Source of the DNA: Cryptomeria japonica
Taxonomy: Eukaryota > Streptophyta > Pinopsida > Cupressales > Cupressaceae
Assembly: GCF_030272615.1 (NCBI RefSeq)
Contig: NC_081408.1
Location: 767,845,330-767,909,329 of the forward strand
Length of the DNA: 64,000 nt
Direction of reading: 5' to 3'
In this document: positions 31,400-45,000 of the stretch, piece after piece
Numbering within the stretch: the first letter of the stretch is position 1
How the letters are laid out: every line of letters starts with the position of its first letter
Program-made: the position numbers and the translations under genes
The notes under the pieces: generated by a model
Told to the model about the DNA's origin: nothing
Seen by the model: only the letters and a program-made list of their open reading frames with translations
Databases searched by the model: none

Positions 31400-34338
31400 A
31401 GCATCATCTAGTGTGGCGACTCCATTGGTTGTTGACATAACTGATAGGGCAAGGCCTAAATTTAAGAAACACCCATACAAATTGATGGAAGATGATCTAC
31501 AAGGGGCTTTTTTTACTGTTATGTATGGTATTTTGCATGTTGAAGACATTAGGGCTTACATTCATTTCAATTTTTAAGAACTTGAGAATGTTGAGGTGAT
31601 GAAGTTGTACACAAAGCACATGGTAGATGGCATGGGTAATCTTAAACCTGAATTCAAATCACTCCAGGACAAAGGTTTCATCCAATTCCTGAACTTTTTG
31701 ATCTTTGATGAACCCAAATGGATTAGATTCATTTTGAGCAAATTCCATGACAAGTTTATGGCTCGATAGGCCACACAAGATCACAAAGCAAACAATTAAA
31801 ACCATAACATGCTTAAATACGATTGGTGTAGTTCATGCCCTAAGGAATGTGAAGAACACAACTGTAATGGACGCAACCAATTCTGAACATGATGGAAGAT
31901 CCATGACAACCAGTGACATTATTGAACGTGATGTTAGATTTGCATCCATGGTGACTAGTTACAAATTTTATCAGTCTAGCGGAGATAAATTAGTATCTGG
32001 TACAACCATTTATGCTACTTTTCAAATTCTTAAGGAAGATAAACTATATGATCTACGTGAGGTGCTCCAAAGTGATCTCTTGAATAATGTGAAGAAGATT
32101 AAGCAGGACAAAAAGCATGCATTCAAATTTGGTACCCTAATTATTTGCCTATACTTCTATTTCATGAATGAGGTTCCTGGTGTAGGAAAAGTTCAATGGG
32201 CCTATGACAGGTCAGTGGTAGTACAGATAAAGGAAACTCTAAGTGGATTGGGTGATGCACAAGCTAAGAAAGATACCCTATGGGGTTACTTCAAAACTTT
32301 CCTAGGCATGATGTAGAGTAGGGAAAGGATCCCTAAAGAAATTATGGAGAAGTATGAAGATACCATATTCTTCATGGTGGATACTGATCAATGCTTGATG
32401 GAGGTTGTCATACCTAGGACAGTTTGGATCATGCCCATGGGATATGAGGTTAGTGGTGATATTCTTGATGCATATTCTCAACACCTCTTGAGTAAGCTGG
32501 CAAACACTAATGAGGAAAGATTTGGAACATATAAGGAGAAAAGTTTGAGTCTGCACTCTTAGTTCACCAAACCTGGAATGCAGAGGAGAGTGAGGAAGGA
32601 AGTAGAGAAGATTGGAGAGGACATGGGAATCATAAAGGAGGCAGTTTAGAGATCTCAAGAGAAAAATATCTTGAAGGAAGAGGACATGGTGAAACCTAAG
32701 AATAACAAACCAAAAGCTCCCTCCCCAAAGCCAAGGCAAACAAAGAAGTTAGCACCTTCCACCGGTGCTCAAAATCCTATTCCTCCACCTAAGCTTCAAT
32801 CCAAACCATTCAATGCAACTGAGTAGAGGAAGAAAGGAAAACCTGAAATAGTTTATGCAATAACAACTACAGATGAAGAGACTTAATTAGATGAAGTAGT
32901 GAGAAGTGAAGAAGAGTGATATTACTACTAGGGTTGTGAAGACACAATACTTTGGTGGAAGTCAGACCAGTAAGATGCCAGGAGTTGAAGTTGATCCATC
33001 TGGCATAACTCTTAAGCAAGTCAAGGAAGCAATCACAAAACAAGGTAACCTTATATTGCTTTCCTAATTTTATGATTGTTTGGATGAAAAGGGGAAGAGG
33101 TGTTTAGAAGAAGCTATTATTATATATTTGAATAAGTATAGCAGAGCTCTTATTGAGATTTCTTCTAAAGTTCCTAAGAGTGTATATGATATTTTGGATA
33201 TGAGAAAAGAGACTGCTAGAATAGAAGAGGAGAGAATTAGAGAGTATGAGTTAGTGCAACTCTGCCTGGTGATTGCTAAGACAAAAGTTGATAGAATACT
33301 TACGGAAAATAAAGAAAGGTTTAAAAGCAAGACTCGTGTAAATAAAATAATGATTGGCAAAAATGAGGAGGTTCATAAGGAGACTATAGAAATTTTGAAA
33401 AAAATAATAAAGAAATATGATTATGATGTAGTTCTTGAAAGATCTCAGGAAAGCGTTCATAAGTCTGTTCTGGAAGTCCTTGGGACACCAAAAATTGCGA
33501 AACTGGATGTACAATCAACTGAACTTATTATTGCAATAGATGATATTGATAACAGTCAGTAGATTGCAGACTCCAGTGAAGCAAATAAGGATCCTTTGAT
33601 GATGGATGTTGATTCAGAGAAGATTGCTTAGGAGACTAGTGATGAGAAGGCAAAGGATGCAGAGATGGATGAGAAGGTAGAGGGTGCTGAGAAGGGAGAG
33701 AAGGAGAAGGATGAAGACAAGAATGAATAGGTTCTACTGGAAAGAGACACTGTGGAATCTGATAAGGGCAAGCAGATCATAGTGACATTGATATCATTCA
33801 AGGACCTATTAATTTGAATTCATTATCTCTTGTGCAAGCACTGAAATTTTCTGCCTTAGCTCAAGGAAAAGCCAATGAAGACTTGTTGAAGTTTCACTCT
33901 GAGAACAATGAACTTATATCTCTAGCTACAAGTGTTCTTGAGAAAATGTTGCCAACATTCAAGCAAGACACACTTGACTCACCCTTCGATAAGCTAGGAA
34001 ATATGCTTAAGACAGTAGATTCTCATTTTGAATCTCTTGAGAAAGTGACAGATGTAAAGATTTTGAATCATTTTAATGCTACGAGGTTAAGGACAGTTTT
34101 GAGAATGGTTGAAGGTGATAGTGTCAGTTTGATAACCATTATGAAGGGCATTCAGGAGGCATTGAATGAAGGTGGAAAAATCTACAAGTCATGTCTTCTA
34201 TTGTCCAAGTTCACTATAGAACATGATGAGAAGATCAAAGAATGTGAAGGACAACTGGTCAGTATATCTCAGTCATACTCACCACAGGCCATTTTTGAAA
34301 GTAATTATGAGTCTCAGGTAATGTCTTCACTTGATTAA
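31400..34338 (+). pseudogene. NA-3 ORF2, unrecognised three-part element protein
   Basis: The start is ATA where NA-2 and NA-5 have ATG (G to A), then GCATCATCTAGT. The N-terminal part reads TPLVVDITDRARPKFKK and IHFNF-stop-ELENVEVMKLYTKHM. A frameshift near 31750 leads into an open stretch at 31747-32316 including KFGTLIICLYFYFMNEV. The signature MEVVIPRTVWIMPMGYEVSG is at 32398. A basic Pro/Lys linker (KPKNNKPKAPSPKPRQTKK) follows, and two coiled-coil pieces at 33080-33562 and 33814-34338. Many stops; not functional. Function unknown. Confidence 0.75.
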
Positions 34339-34418
34339 ATAAAGTTGTGATATTTTCCAATGTTTGACATTTTTGGTTTGACACTTAGTCATTTTCACTA
34401 AGTGTTGCCATCAATGCC

Positions 34419-34430
34419 AAAGGGGGAGAT
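34419..34430 (+). promoter_or_regulatory. NA-3 polypurine tract
   Basis: AAAGGGGGAGAT preceded by GTTGCCATCAATGCC, the same block as in NA-2 and Cop-1. Confidence 0.88.
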
Positions 34431-35565
34431 TCTTAGCAAGAGACATTGTTCCGCAAGAGGTTTGTGCTTGAGGATTGTTTAGGGGTTGTCATTGATGGCA
34501 AATAAAATTAGATGCATCATTCGGTATATACAAATTCACATTACCAGAATTTTTGCTTAAGTCTGGAAGGTGGAACACAGTGTTCGACAGAGTATGAGCT
34601 CACTGAGCAAAACTTGATTTTCTGTGCACATTTTTGTTTGCAGTGGAAGAGGTAGTTGATTCAATGTTTGGAGTTGCTTAGTCCATAATCCTAGCTTTCG
34701 GTATTGATTCTAATGCAATTTTTATGATTCGGTATTTTCAAAAGAACAAGGTTATTTTGGTGTAACGTGTTATGTGAAATCTCAAGATGATTTTTTTGAT
34801 TGGTATCATGTTTGATGTTGCTGTGCTGACTTATTTGAAGTGTATTATCAATTTGTTTTGGTCTGTATGAGCATTGGTAATAAGATTGATCTGACTTCTT
34901 ATTACATGATTCATATTTTGTGAATTTGTTTTAAGCCGATGTGTTGGTGACCTAATCAAGTGTTGCGGATATATAAGACCGATCCATATGAGCATATTGA
35001 TGATCAATGTGAGTGTGCGAAGATTGTATGAGAATTGGTGCACAGTTTCACATGCGCTATCTTTGGATTTATGCTTTGGTATATGATAGAGTAGAGAAAA
35101 ATAAAGTAGTGTGCTAGAATAGTGAAAGAAGACTTTTTGTGCTTAGCCGAAACTGCATTTTGGCATTTATAGATGCTACTCATCAATTCAGACAATCAGT
35201 TATCATATGTAATTATTTGTAATCATTTGTAAGATAATGAGTCCTTTGGGGGTTGCAACCCTCTTCTTTGTAATCAAGCAATGAGCTCTAGGCAGTGTAC
35301 ATGAATGCATGTGCATTGCCCTCTATAATATTATTATACTCCTGATCATGGTATTATAATATTGTGGGTCTCAATCTCACCGTGGTTTTTCCCTTTTTGG
35401 GTTTCCACATAAAATTTTTGGTGTTATGGTTTTATGCTTGTGTGTGTTGATTTTCTACACTTTACTTTTATTCATTTGCATCTAGTGGTTTAAGTATCAA
35501 TTAAAGAAAGTTATAAATTGCATAACACTGATTCACCCCCCTCTTGGTGTTCATTGATTCCAATA
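34431..35565 (+). repeat. NA-3 3' LTR
   Basis: It is 1135 bp; its start is altered to TCTTAG and its end to CCAATA. It has a single copy of the unit duplicated in the 5' LTR. Confidence 0.9.
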
Positions 35566-37393
35566 GGTGAAAATAGGGGGCTTTTTAATTCGGGCTATGA
35601 AAGAATAGGATATCTGATGAAAATAGAGGGGATTTTAATTTAGACTGTGTATTAGGAGGGGGTGACAAAAAAGGAGTTTAGGGCAATACTTTTTGAAAAT
35701 AAGTGGATTCTTTAGTATGCCATGAATGCACTTGCTATAACCCAATTTCACTAAGTGAAGCCCCTCTGTCGCAAGTGGGCCCTTTGCTACTACCTTCAAT
35801 GCCTACGACATATGAAAGTACCTTGTGGTACTTGCAAGTTGTAGGGTACCACCCTACATAATCGCTTAATTTTATTTTAATAATTTTTTTAAGAAAAATG
35901 AACCTCCTAACTTTGAAAAAATTTAATGTGATTAAAAAAACAAACTATGAATTAAATTAAAATGTAGAGAATAATTTTATTATTATTTTTAATCATACAT
36001 GCAAGTCCATACGACAACTAGGGAGGGGGTTTTCCTCAACTCAAGTGATGATGGCCAATTTGGGCAAATATCTAGGCAATCTTAGGGTTTTTGGGCCTTT
36101 GAACACGATGGTGATGTTAGATTTTAACCAATATGCTCCCAAATTGTAGATCATTCCTAGGACAACTAACCACCCTCCACCTTCATGCTGGTGCTTCCAA
36201 CTGATTGCTCCAAAATTCGTCTATGTGGGGCCAATTTTCAATCTTCAAGGCTTTGGATTAGTTGACAAATTGACATAGTAACGACTAGGGATAAGGGACT
36301 AGTCATTCTCTCTACACTTTAGGCTCTATAAAAACTAGGTGGGTATCCCTTACAACAACCTCTTTGATATCTTCAACCTCATTAGATGCCACAACTGATA
36401 TGTTCTCATCCTATTATGTGATTTAGTGAACTTTAAACTTCTAGGATGTGGCCTTAACCCTTATATGCTTTTGATCACAATCTAAACAAACTATCTTATT
36501 TGCTTTTAAATGAAAAAAAACCATAAAATAAAATAAATTTCAAAACTGAATCTCAGTCATAGCATAAAATAAATTTCAAAATTGAATCCCAGTACCTTCT
36601 CTCTACATAGAATCCTTTTGAATAAAATTGGCAAATTTAATCCTCTACTTTAAGCGAAGCTAAAATTTACTCAAAGTCAACAACACGGTAAAGACATATG
36701 AACCAAAAATCCTCGATTTCATTGATTCATATAAGATTATGGATACCAAGTAAAGGGAAAAATCTTAGAAACCATTGAATTGGATTTCAAGATGTTTGTG
36801 TATTTGCAAAATATGTGCACATATCCTTTGCAAAATTACTACAATTAGGACATGAAACTGAATCACAATATGGCACTGCAAAACTGTAATGTTGCATACC
36901 AGTCACCCTTGGTGAAAACAAGTATACAATATAACTAATTGTATTATCTTTTTTGTCTTGAAGAAGAAGTAGAAAATAAGGCCTTTCTTATAGGACTCTT
37001 ACAGGAAAATGAGGATGCAACAAGCTTCATGCCTTTTACAATATCAAAATTTAGGTAACCGCCTAATAGGAAAAGGACAAACAAATTTTTGGGTTCCCTA
37101 ACAAAGACATGCATTCCTCTTTGTTGCTTCATAGGTGGTAGATGTTGGGGATGATCTAGAATCCTCCTTTTCCTTGCTCGAGCTCCCTTATCGGGTTGAA
37201 AAGTGTGATAACCCTACAAACCTATTAAATATACATTGATAGAGAGCAACTTATAAATCCTTCTCAAAGATATGCAATTAGTAAGAAGGATAAAGGTTGA
37301 TATCTTGAGGCAAAAATAAAGATTGATGATTCATCCAATAAATACACCATTTTGAACTTATTAAATTCGAGAAAAGGAAAGAGAACAACAAAA
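35566..37393. other. No gene seen; flank of NA-3
   Basis: It holds a GC-rich patch at 35741-35860, an AT-rich block at 35865-36000 and unassigned sequence. No supported ORF. Confidence 0.45.
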
Positions 37394-39132
37394 TCAAAGA
37401 AAAGGCAGGAAAAAACAAATTTGAAAATTCAAAATCTCAAATTTTGAAAAACATAGAAAAAGAAGGAAATAAGGACCAGAAATCATCAAATCCATGTTGT
37501 TTGAATTCCTGGAGTCCTTTGAGATGCCTTTGGTATCCCCATCTTCTATTTTTGTCCTAACCACCTCCATTCTAACCATTCCAGTATCTAATCTTGATAA
37601 TGCATCCATGCATAATCCTAGCTTCCTTAGAAATTATGCATCATCTGTAGTGATATCAGGGAATATCCAATCTTGTATTTTTCTGATATATACCTTCCAC
37701 TCTAATTTAGACCTTAGGACTTTTCCACCCTTTACTCTGCTTCTTTCTCTGTCAAACAGAGTCAACATATGACTTGAAACCAAGCATTGAAAGCTCCTAA
37801 GCTCGTCACCCATCCTCTGTGTGTACATCTTATGGATAGTAAAGATATGCTTAACCATCTCAAATTTTTCTCAAAAGCTCATGATTATGGCATAAAAGTA
37901 ATCAAGGAGAGGCTTAATCAATGAAATATCTAATGCTACAATTGTCTTTCTCATATGAGATAACGAACAAGCCATGAATCATTGGCACCTCAAGTTCTCT
38001 TGAGAGAGTCTCAAAAACTCTCTATGTCCATCCCAAGCTATGTATGCATGATCCAAAATTTCATTTATCCTTGTTCCAAGCAATGATTTTGCCATCTCTA
38101 CCCTTACTCTCCTTTCCACATGTGAGGTATCTCCCCTCAACTCGTCAATCTCATTGTTCAACCTTTCTATATCCATCCTAGCTTGAGCAAGATCATTTCT
38201 TAATCCTACTACTTCATCAAAAGAGTACTCGATCATGCCAGGAGGTTTGTAGGTAGGCCTTGCATATAATTGCTCCTCTACTTTTGTCACCCTTTCTCTT
38301 AGGATGAGGACCTTCTCCTTTGTCTTTAAGGAAAGTGGGTGAACTTTTCCACATTTAGATTTAGGCCTATTGCCTCTATGATATATGTGTCAGCCACTCT
38401 TTTAACTAGTAAACTCCCAAAAAATTGGTCAATCTCTTGATTCATCCAAGACCTCTTTGTAACTCTGTGAAGGCACAAAATAACCAACTGATCAAGGTGA
38501 TCATTAGAAATTACTCTAGAAAACACCTTCTCTCTTTGTGTTGGATCCATTGCATCCAAATAAATATCATGCCTTTTCCTCAGCTCATCAAAAGCAATGG
38601 CAAAATAAATATCCCAACCTTCCAAAAGGAGGACTCCACTTCTTTTCACAATATCTCTTCCCGCCTCAGGAGTCATAGTTGCAAACTACTCATTTGTAGC
38701 CTTTAGTATTTCATCCTTCATATTCAACCTTTCCTCATAAACCAAACTATCAAAGTCAATACCTCTTTGTATTTCCATTTCATTTGTCAAATTCATTATC
38801 ACAAAATGTTTGAATTCTCTAGTATTCCTAAAATCATCATCACTCATAAAACGTTCAGAAGCATTTAGCCTCGCATCTCGACTGAGGTCACCCCCAAGTT
38901 TAAAGGCATCAAGGGCTCATTCCTTAAGAGGACTCTAAATTTTAACTCCTAATATTGTGTCAAAACTATGAGGGGGTAGAGGCTCATCTCCTTGAGATTC
39001 AAAACCCTTATCAAGATGAAAAGGGATATCTCTCCCCAGGGATAATATATGCAAGGGAGTTACAACTCTTGGGCTTTCTAGTACTCGAGAAAGAGGGCCA
39101 CCTGAGGATGATGTGACCATAGGCCTTTTCAT
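37394..39132 (-). pseudogene. Decayed unrecognised ORF with coiled coil
   Basis: Minus-strand segments from ATG 39132 keep one frame to about 38326 and, after a single frameshift near 38310, a second frame to 37394, giving about 570 codons with a few stops. Readable parts include TPEAGRDIVKRSGVLLLEGW, a coiled coil near 38240-38000 (LAQARMDIERLNNEIDELRG) and KHIFTIHKMYTQRMGDELR. I cannot assign it. Size, setting and decay suggest an accessory ORF of another retroelement, but no LTR was matched to it. Confidence 0.55.
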
Positions 39133-39989
39133 AACAGCTTATGTAAACAATATCTATGAAGGGGAAGGGTTGGAAGACATAGTAACAATAGTAGAGGTTT
39201 AGGAAGGATCATAAGGGCTTGGTGGGGGGAGACATGACTATTAAGGGAGCCAATTGACTGAGGAGACTATGGTCTTTCTTCCTCTACTACCTGAACAGGT
39301 GGCAAAACCTCCAATTGAGGCCTCTCATGAGGTAGAGTAATGCCCCTCCCTAGTTCATCTTGTCTATTTTGCATTAATAGATCATATTAATATAGCTTAG
39401 TTTACTTTATGATGATTTGATGGTATCTAACCAGGTACTAACCCTAATTCATGATTATATTGGATATGATGATGATTATGATATTGCTTGATTATTTGTG
39501 AGTGTCTTCTACTATCTTCATGATAGGGATGATGTCACATCACTCATTACAAGCGAGATGTGCCATTGCAATTCTCTATCACTTGCTTGTACTATATATT
39601 GTATAGGTAGTATTGTGGGCTTTATGGATGCAAAAATTGTAGGTACTAGACATCGACTCCACCTGGCTTCACAGGTCCGAGCATGTCTTATCCCAATGGC
39701 AAGTTGATCAAAGATGATATGAAAACCCATTCTACACTCTAGGTTTAAGATTGATTACCCTTGTCAGTCTTTGTGTGAGTTGTTGTTCAACGTTAAGTGA
39801 TCTCTTGAATTGTCTCTTGTTGGTATGCTTGGAGTGTTGCATGTATTGATTGATTTAATTTTTAATCAATTAAGTAATTTATATAGTAATAATTTTAAAT
39901 TAAGTTAATAGACTTATATAGTTTATAATAATAAAATAAAATAAATATAAAGTTGGAAATAATAAAATTAATAAATATTTGGTTATAAT
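39133..39989. other. No gene seen
   Basis: Unassigned, AT-rich towards the right end. Confidence 0.4.
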
Positions 39990-40566
39990 TGTTGGCCATT
40001 TGGTGGAATTGATTATGTGTTGCATTTATGTTTTGTCATTGATGCCAACACTAGCTGTTTGGATGCTTTTCCTACACCCTTGTGGTCCTGGTAGGTTGAG
40101 TGGTTTCTGGTTAACTTGGATCCGACATGATCCGATAGGATCCGACATAGTTTGGTAATGGAATTGGCTTGTTCATGATACTCATGCTCATATTTGGTCA
40201 GTTGGTTTTGGTCTGATGATCAGATGCTATCCTATTTGCTTAGAAGCTTAGTTTCTGGTTTCGGTGAGGGTTTCACCGACAAAGGTTTTGGTAGAGATCT
40301 TTGATGAATTACATAAGTGGTGTTGGTGTAGCTTCTGGTAGAGTTTTTAGATGTTGTTGGTGATCATGTCTTAGACTTGGTGGACAAAGATCATTGTTGT
40401 AGCGTGTGGACCTATCCTATACTAGGTCCTGGTTGATGTAGGTTATGGACCGACTTTAATGTGACATGTGGATATGACCTATTGATGTATTTATGGGATG
40501 TCTTATGTGTTGGATATTATTTATTTCGCCTTAGGCCGACATGGTTTGTAATTATGTAATTATTTT
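39990..40566 (+). repeat. LTR fragment, plus orientation
   Basis: It begins TGTTGGCCATTTGG and carries TTTTGTCATTGATGCCAAC 40 bp inside, like the other LTR starts in the window. It stops abruptly at the NA-4 tandem remnant. Confidence 0.55.
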
Positions 40567-40659
40567 ATTATCCGGTGGCTGAGTGAGTTCTCTCATGTTG
40601 TATTCCCCCATATCTCCTTCCAAGTGGTTAGACTTATAGAAAGGTAGGCTCTGATACCA
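40567..40659 (-). pseudogene. Remnant of a second NA-4 internal region (ORF1 start and primer site)
   Basis: The minus strand reads the primer site TGGTATCAGAGCC (40659-40647), then the first codons of ORF1 as at 46805 (MEGDMxEYNMRELT). It is joined to the left LTR of NA-4 and cut off after about 25 codons. Confidence 0.75.
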
Positions 40660-40661
40660 AT

Positions 40662-41799
40662 TGATGAATACTAAGAGGGAGGGGGTGAATTAGTATACCC
40701 AAAAACTTAAACAAACTCTTAAGAAATTTAACTACAGACTGGTGTAGCATATTAAACAATAAACTAGTTAAAACATAAACAAGCCAAATAGCAAATAAAA
40801 CAATCACCCACAGAAGCACAATCACCATAACACAAGATGTTTTGACATGGAAACCCAAATGGCTAAAACCATGGTGAGTAAAACTCACAAGTCAACTATC
40901 TACAGAATAGTAACCAGACCTGTTAAGGTCAGACCGGTTAAGGCCTTACAATGTTCTCAACCAGAATAGATCCTATTAGGAATCTAGATCTTTGTTAGGA
41001 GATAAGTCTTGTTAAAGACCTGTTAGAGGATTTCAGATCCACAACTGTGAACCACCTTGTTATAGGATTTACAAAAGGCTTGGCTGGGCCTACTCGGTTA
41101 AGGGTTTCAAACTTGTCGAAGATATTACTAATCAACAAGTGAATGATCTAGGCAGTAGCACAAAATGCTTGATTAGATCCTTGATAGCTCCTTGTTAATG
41201 CATTCCAACATTACTTCAGTCTTCTATATTTTGCACTCTCAATCTCTGTCGTGAGATGCCCCTATTTTGCATAGACCTAATATTTTCTATAACACTCGCA
41301 CATTTCATCATCTTCTAAAACCCTAGACATGATGTCCTCATACATGAATATGATTTCATGTCGGTCCAATAAGATTAGACTACAATTTCCTAGGTACAGT
41401 GCATCTAGACACATTTGGTAACACGACACACACACACCGCCAAAGTGTCAGTGGATGATAACTCATCACACATTACAATTATACCAGTTAACAAAGTATC
41501 TCGATTATTGGTTAACAAGGGAAAACTGGAAAACTGGAACATAGTGTTCCGATCAAAAGATTAACTATTGCTCCGGGTCTTTGTTCTGCTTGAGGTCTTC
41601 ATACCACTTGAGGTCTACAATCATGCTTTGACTGGTAGGCATCTTCTGCAAAACACCGATAGTCTTCAACAAACAAAGACTATACATTTTAATGACATAC
41701 AATACCACTTGGAACAACTAATGGTTGAGAATAACTCATTCATCAAAAAAGTGTGTCCATCAATGACAATCACAACTAAACATCATCAAAATACCAACA
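40662..41799 (-). repeat. NA-4 left LTR, shared by two units
   Basis: It is 1138 bp and nearly the same as 46844-47989. The U5 hairpin is at 40668-40696 with perfect 7-bp arms (ATACTAA/TTAGTAT). Confidence 0.9.
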
Positions 41800-41826
41800 A
41801 TCTCCCACTTTGGCATTGATGACAAC
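41800..41826 (-). promoter_or_regulatory. NA-4 polypurine tract block
   Basis: On the minus strand, GTTGTCATCAATGCC then AAAGTGGGAGAT. A second PPT-like copy lies at 41954-41980. Confidence 0.8.
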
Positions 41827-42028
41827 ACTTAGAAAATTTTTGACATCTAAGTGCTTACAAAACAAAAATAGATGCTATAATCAAAATTACTCCCCCTAAG
41901 CATATATACTACTCCCAAAAAATTTCAATACTACCAAAATTTTACTATGCACTACTCCCCCTTTGCCAACAATGACAAAGTAATGCAAAATATTCTCTTT
42001 TTGCATAACATAAAAATAGAGTATATGT

Positions 42029-45000
42029 TCATGACAATAAAGAGTAAAACTTCTCAAAAAGAGATTTAAAGTTTTGCATAAAAAATTTCATGTCTGAAGA
42101 CCATGACTCAAGAAGTGAGGAAGCAATTTCACTCTCAGTTTTCATCTGCAAGGCTAATTCTTCCATTGCATCGATGGTGCTCATCTCCTGTGTAACAATA
42201 ATAGCCTTCAAGTTTGGGAAGCACTTCTGAAGAACCTGCAATTTTGGTAATAGGAGCAACTGGAGCTCCTACAGATCTCGAGTTCGATTGCAGATCTCTA
42301 AGTCAATCTTTGCAATCTGATGCTGGTGAGTATGAACCATTTGTCCATAAACTGTGAACAGATCATAGGGCAGTTTAAAGGTATTGAGATACTTCTATAG
42401 CTCCAATTGCAGTAGAGTCTTCTATTTCAGAACATCTTCACAAAATAGGTGAGGTTGGCAGATTTTACTCAAGAATAGGCTACCTTCACCCATAGCTAGA
42501 GTTATATCATCCTTTTGCTAAGCATTTTTGTCCTGTCATCATCCATTTGCTTTACTAAGGCAACATTGAGTACCTTTTCATGGTTTTTCCTTGCAGTAGC
42601 CTGGGCAACATCTTCCAAACATTGTACCTAATCATCCACTATTGCGCAAAAAAGTTTGAGCTTGGCCAACGATGAATCGGTATTGGGGATTAGATTGGAG
42701 AGGGTGTAAACAACAGACTGAATGACATTATGTTCTTTCTTTTTCCTTAGTTCTTCCAATCTCTCTTGCGCTAGTTGAATGCTCCGTATTAGCTCACTCT
42801 CATCAACCGATTGAGTCAGACAGGCAAGAGTTAAATCAGTGGGACTGATGGGATCAACCTGCTTGGATTGATCTGTGGTTGCCTTAGGAGTTTGTCCTCC
42901 TTCCTTTGCTTTGATCTCCGTTTGTCTTTTCTTCTCCTCTTCTTCTTTTTCTTGGGCTACCTTGGTGGCCTTCACTTTCTCCTCTTCTTTCTTCCACTCT
43001 TCTTGCCTCTTTTTCTCCTCTTCCTTTTTCTTCTCTGCTTCCTCCTTCCTCTTCTCTTCTTCCTTCTTCTCTTCTTCCTTCCTCTTCTCTTCTTGTCTCA
43101 CTTTGTCCGCTTTCTCTTTCTCTTGCTTTTCTTTCTCTGCTTTCTCTTTTTCCTATTTCTCTTTTTTTGCTTTCTCTTTTTCCGCTCTCTTTTTCCGCTT
43201 TCTCTTTTTCTGCTTTCTCAACCTTTTCTTTCTCCATTCTCTCCTTTTCAATTTTTTCCTTGTCTGGGGTGATATCCTCAATATCTAGTGCATCAACATC
43301 AATGGGATCATTTTTTCTTCTGCTGCTCTTTCACCTAGACTATCAATGACTTCATCCGGTTTGGCTGAAGATAGGTCAGGCTCTTTCTCAATCAGTCGAT
43401 TAGCTTCAGATACTTTTTGTATTTTGACAGCTGCCTTAACCTGCAGATGGGTGTCTTTTTCCACTTAAAAGTTTTGCCTCCGAGTAGCTGAAGTCTTCTT
43501 CTTCGCATGAAGAAAATGCCTTTGTAATTATCAATAATTTCAAACAATTATAAATTAGAGGCATCTAGAAAAAATTGAGCAAAAACTTTCTCCCTGATGT
43601 CTTTCTCCTTTTCAATGGCAATGCACCATTTGTTGTCCAAAGAATCATACAAAGATTTAGAAGTAACTGATTTAATTTCAGAAGGTGATCGATCATTAAC
43701 ACAAATATTTAACAAGTTCTTGTTCAACATCCTCCTTTTCACTATCATTGAAATCATCAGAATATTCTTTTAAATCATCAAGAACTTTTCTTCTAAATTC
43801 TTTATGGTCCTTTGACAATGTTTCATAGGTTTGTAAGAGGAAATATCTAAAGTTACTGGTGCAAAGGTTGTTGGTACATTATCGGTTGACTTCATCTTCT
43901 TTCTTGATTGCCTTGTCTTCTTCATTTCTACCTCCAATTCAGTGCCTTCTGATTCCGGTGAGTTATTCCTGGTTTTCCTTTTCCTTTCGAATACCTTTGG
44001 CGGAATAGCCTCCGATTTCTTTTTAGGTGGTGACCTCTTCGTCACTTTAGGATTGGCAGCCGATGTAACCAGTGTTGATACCGATGGCATTGCTTTACTC
44101 TTTTACTGCTTTAGTACCTCAATAGATTTGATCCTTTCTAAGTAAGTACCGGTTTTATTTATCTTGGGATCCAGTGGTGAAGTAAGTAGGGTAGATGCAT
44201 ACCCTATCAGTATATCATTTACCACTTCGTACCCCATAGGCTCAACTACATCTTCTCTGGGTTGGACAACTTCCATTATGCAGTGATCTATTTTGATTAT
44301 GAAATAGATGTCATCTTCGTATTTCTTAACCGGATCACCAGATATTGTCATCTCTAGTTAATCTTTAGTCTGAACTCATCAAAATATCTATTTAGAGTCT
44401 CTGGATATGCAGTTCCTACTACTTGCAGACTCTCCTTTATTTGTCTAGAAACCGGTAGGTCACTCGACCATTGAACATCACTGACTCTAGGAAAATATCC
44501 TTGAAATTAAAAGAATAAACCGACAAGCAGTTGACCAAACTTAAACCTCAGAGTTTTATCCAATTTGATGGACTTCAGGTTTTCTGCATGCAAGTACATA
44601 AGTCACATTATGCATTCTCCTTGATCATCCTATTAGTTGTATGCACTGTAGCTGTAGGAACGGAATTCATTCTTCTAGCATAGAATACTCTATACCCAAT
44701 TACCATACATGCATATTTCACCAAGTCATCTTTAATGGTGTTGACAGTCATTGCTCGTTGGTCACTCACAAAACCGGTGAGCTCTATCACTTTGGTTTTG
44801 GTCATCTTTCAAAAAATTGGGACTTCCCCAACATTGCAGAAACCGGTCATGACATGAATTGCCTCTGGTGTAATATCATGGGTTCACTCAAGGTACTTCT
44901 TATCACCATGAACCCTACTAAGGATAATCCTAATGTGTTCTTCTATAAATTCTTCGAGAAAATATACTCCATTATGTAATTTCTTCTTCTCTATTATGTT

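Larger units (their letters stand above)
26738..35565 (+). mobile_element. NA-3, two-ORF non-autonomous LTR element
   Basis: It runs from TGTTGGCAAG at 26738 to CCAATA at 35565. The flanks AGTGA (26733-26737) and GGTGA (35566-35570) fit a 5-bp duplication with one G/A change. Parts: 5' LTR 26738-28181, primer site 28184-28196, ORF1 28250-29403, long spacer, ORF2 31400-34338, PPT 34419-34430, 3' LTR 34431-35565. The proteins are closest to NA-1. Confidence 0.9.

Noticed and set aside
42868-43288. Plus-strand open frames rich in Phe, Ser and Leu
   Set aside because: They are the complement of the purine E/K tract of NA-4 ORF2, not genes.
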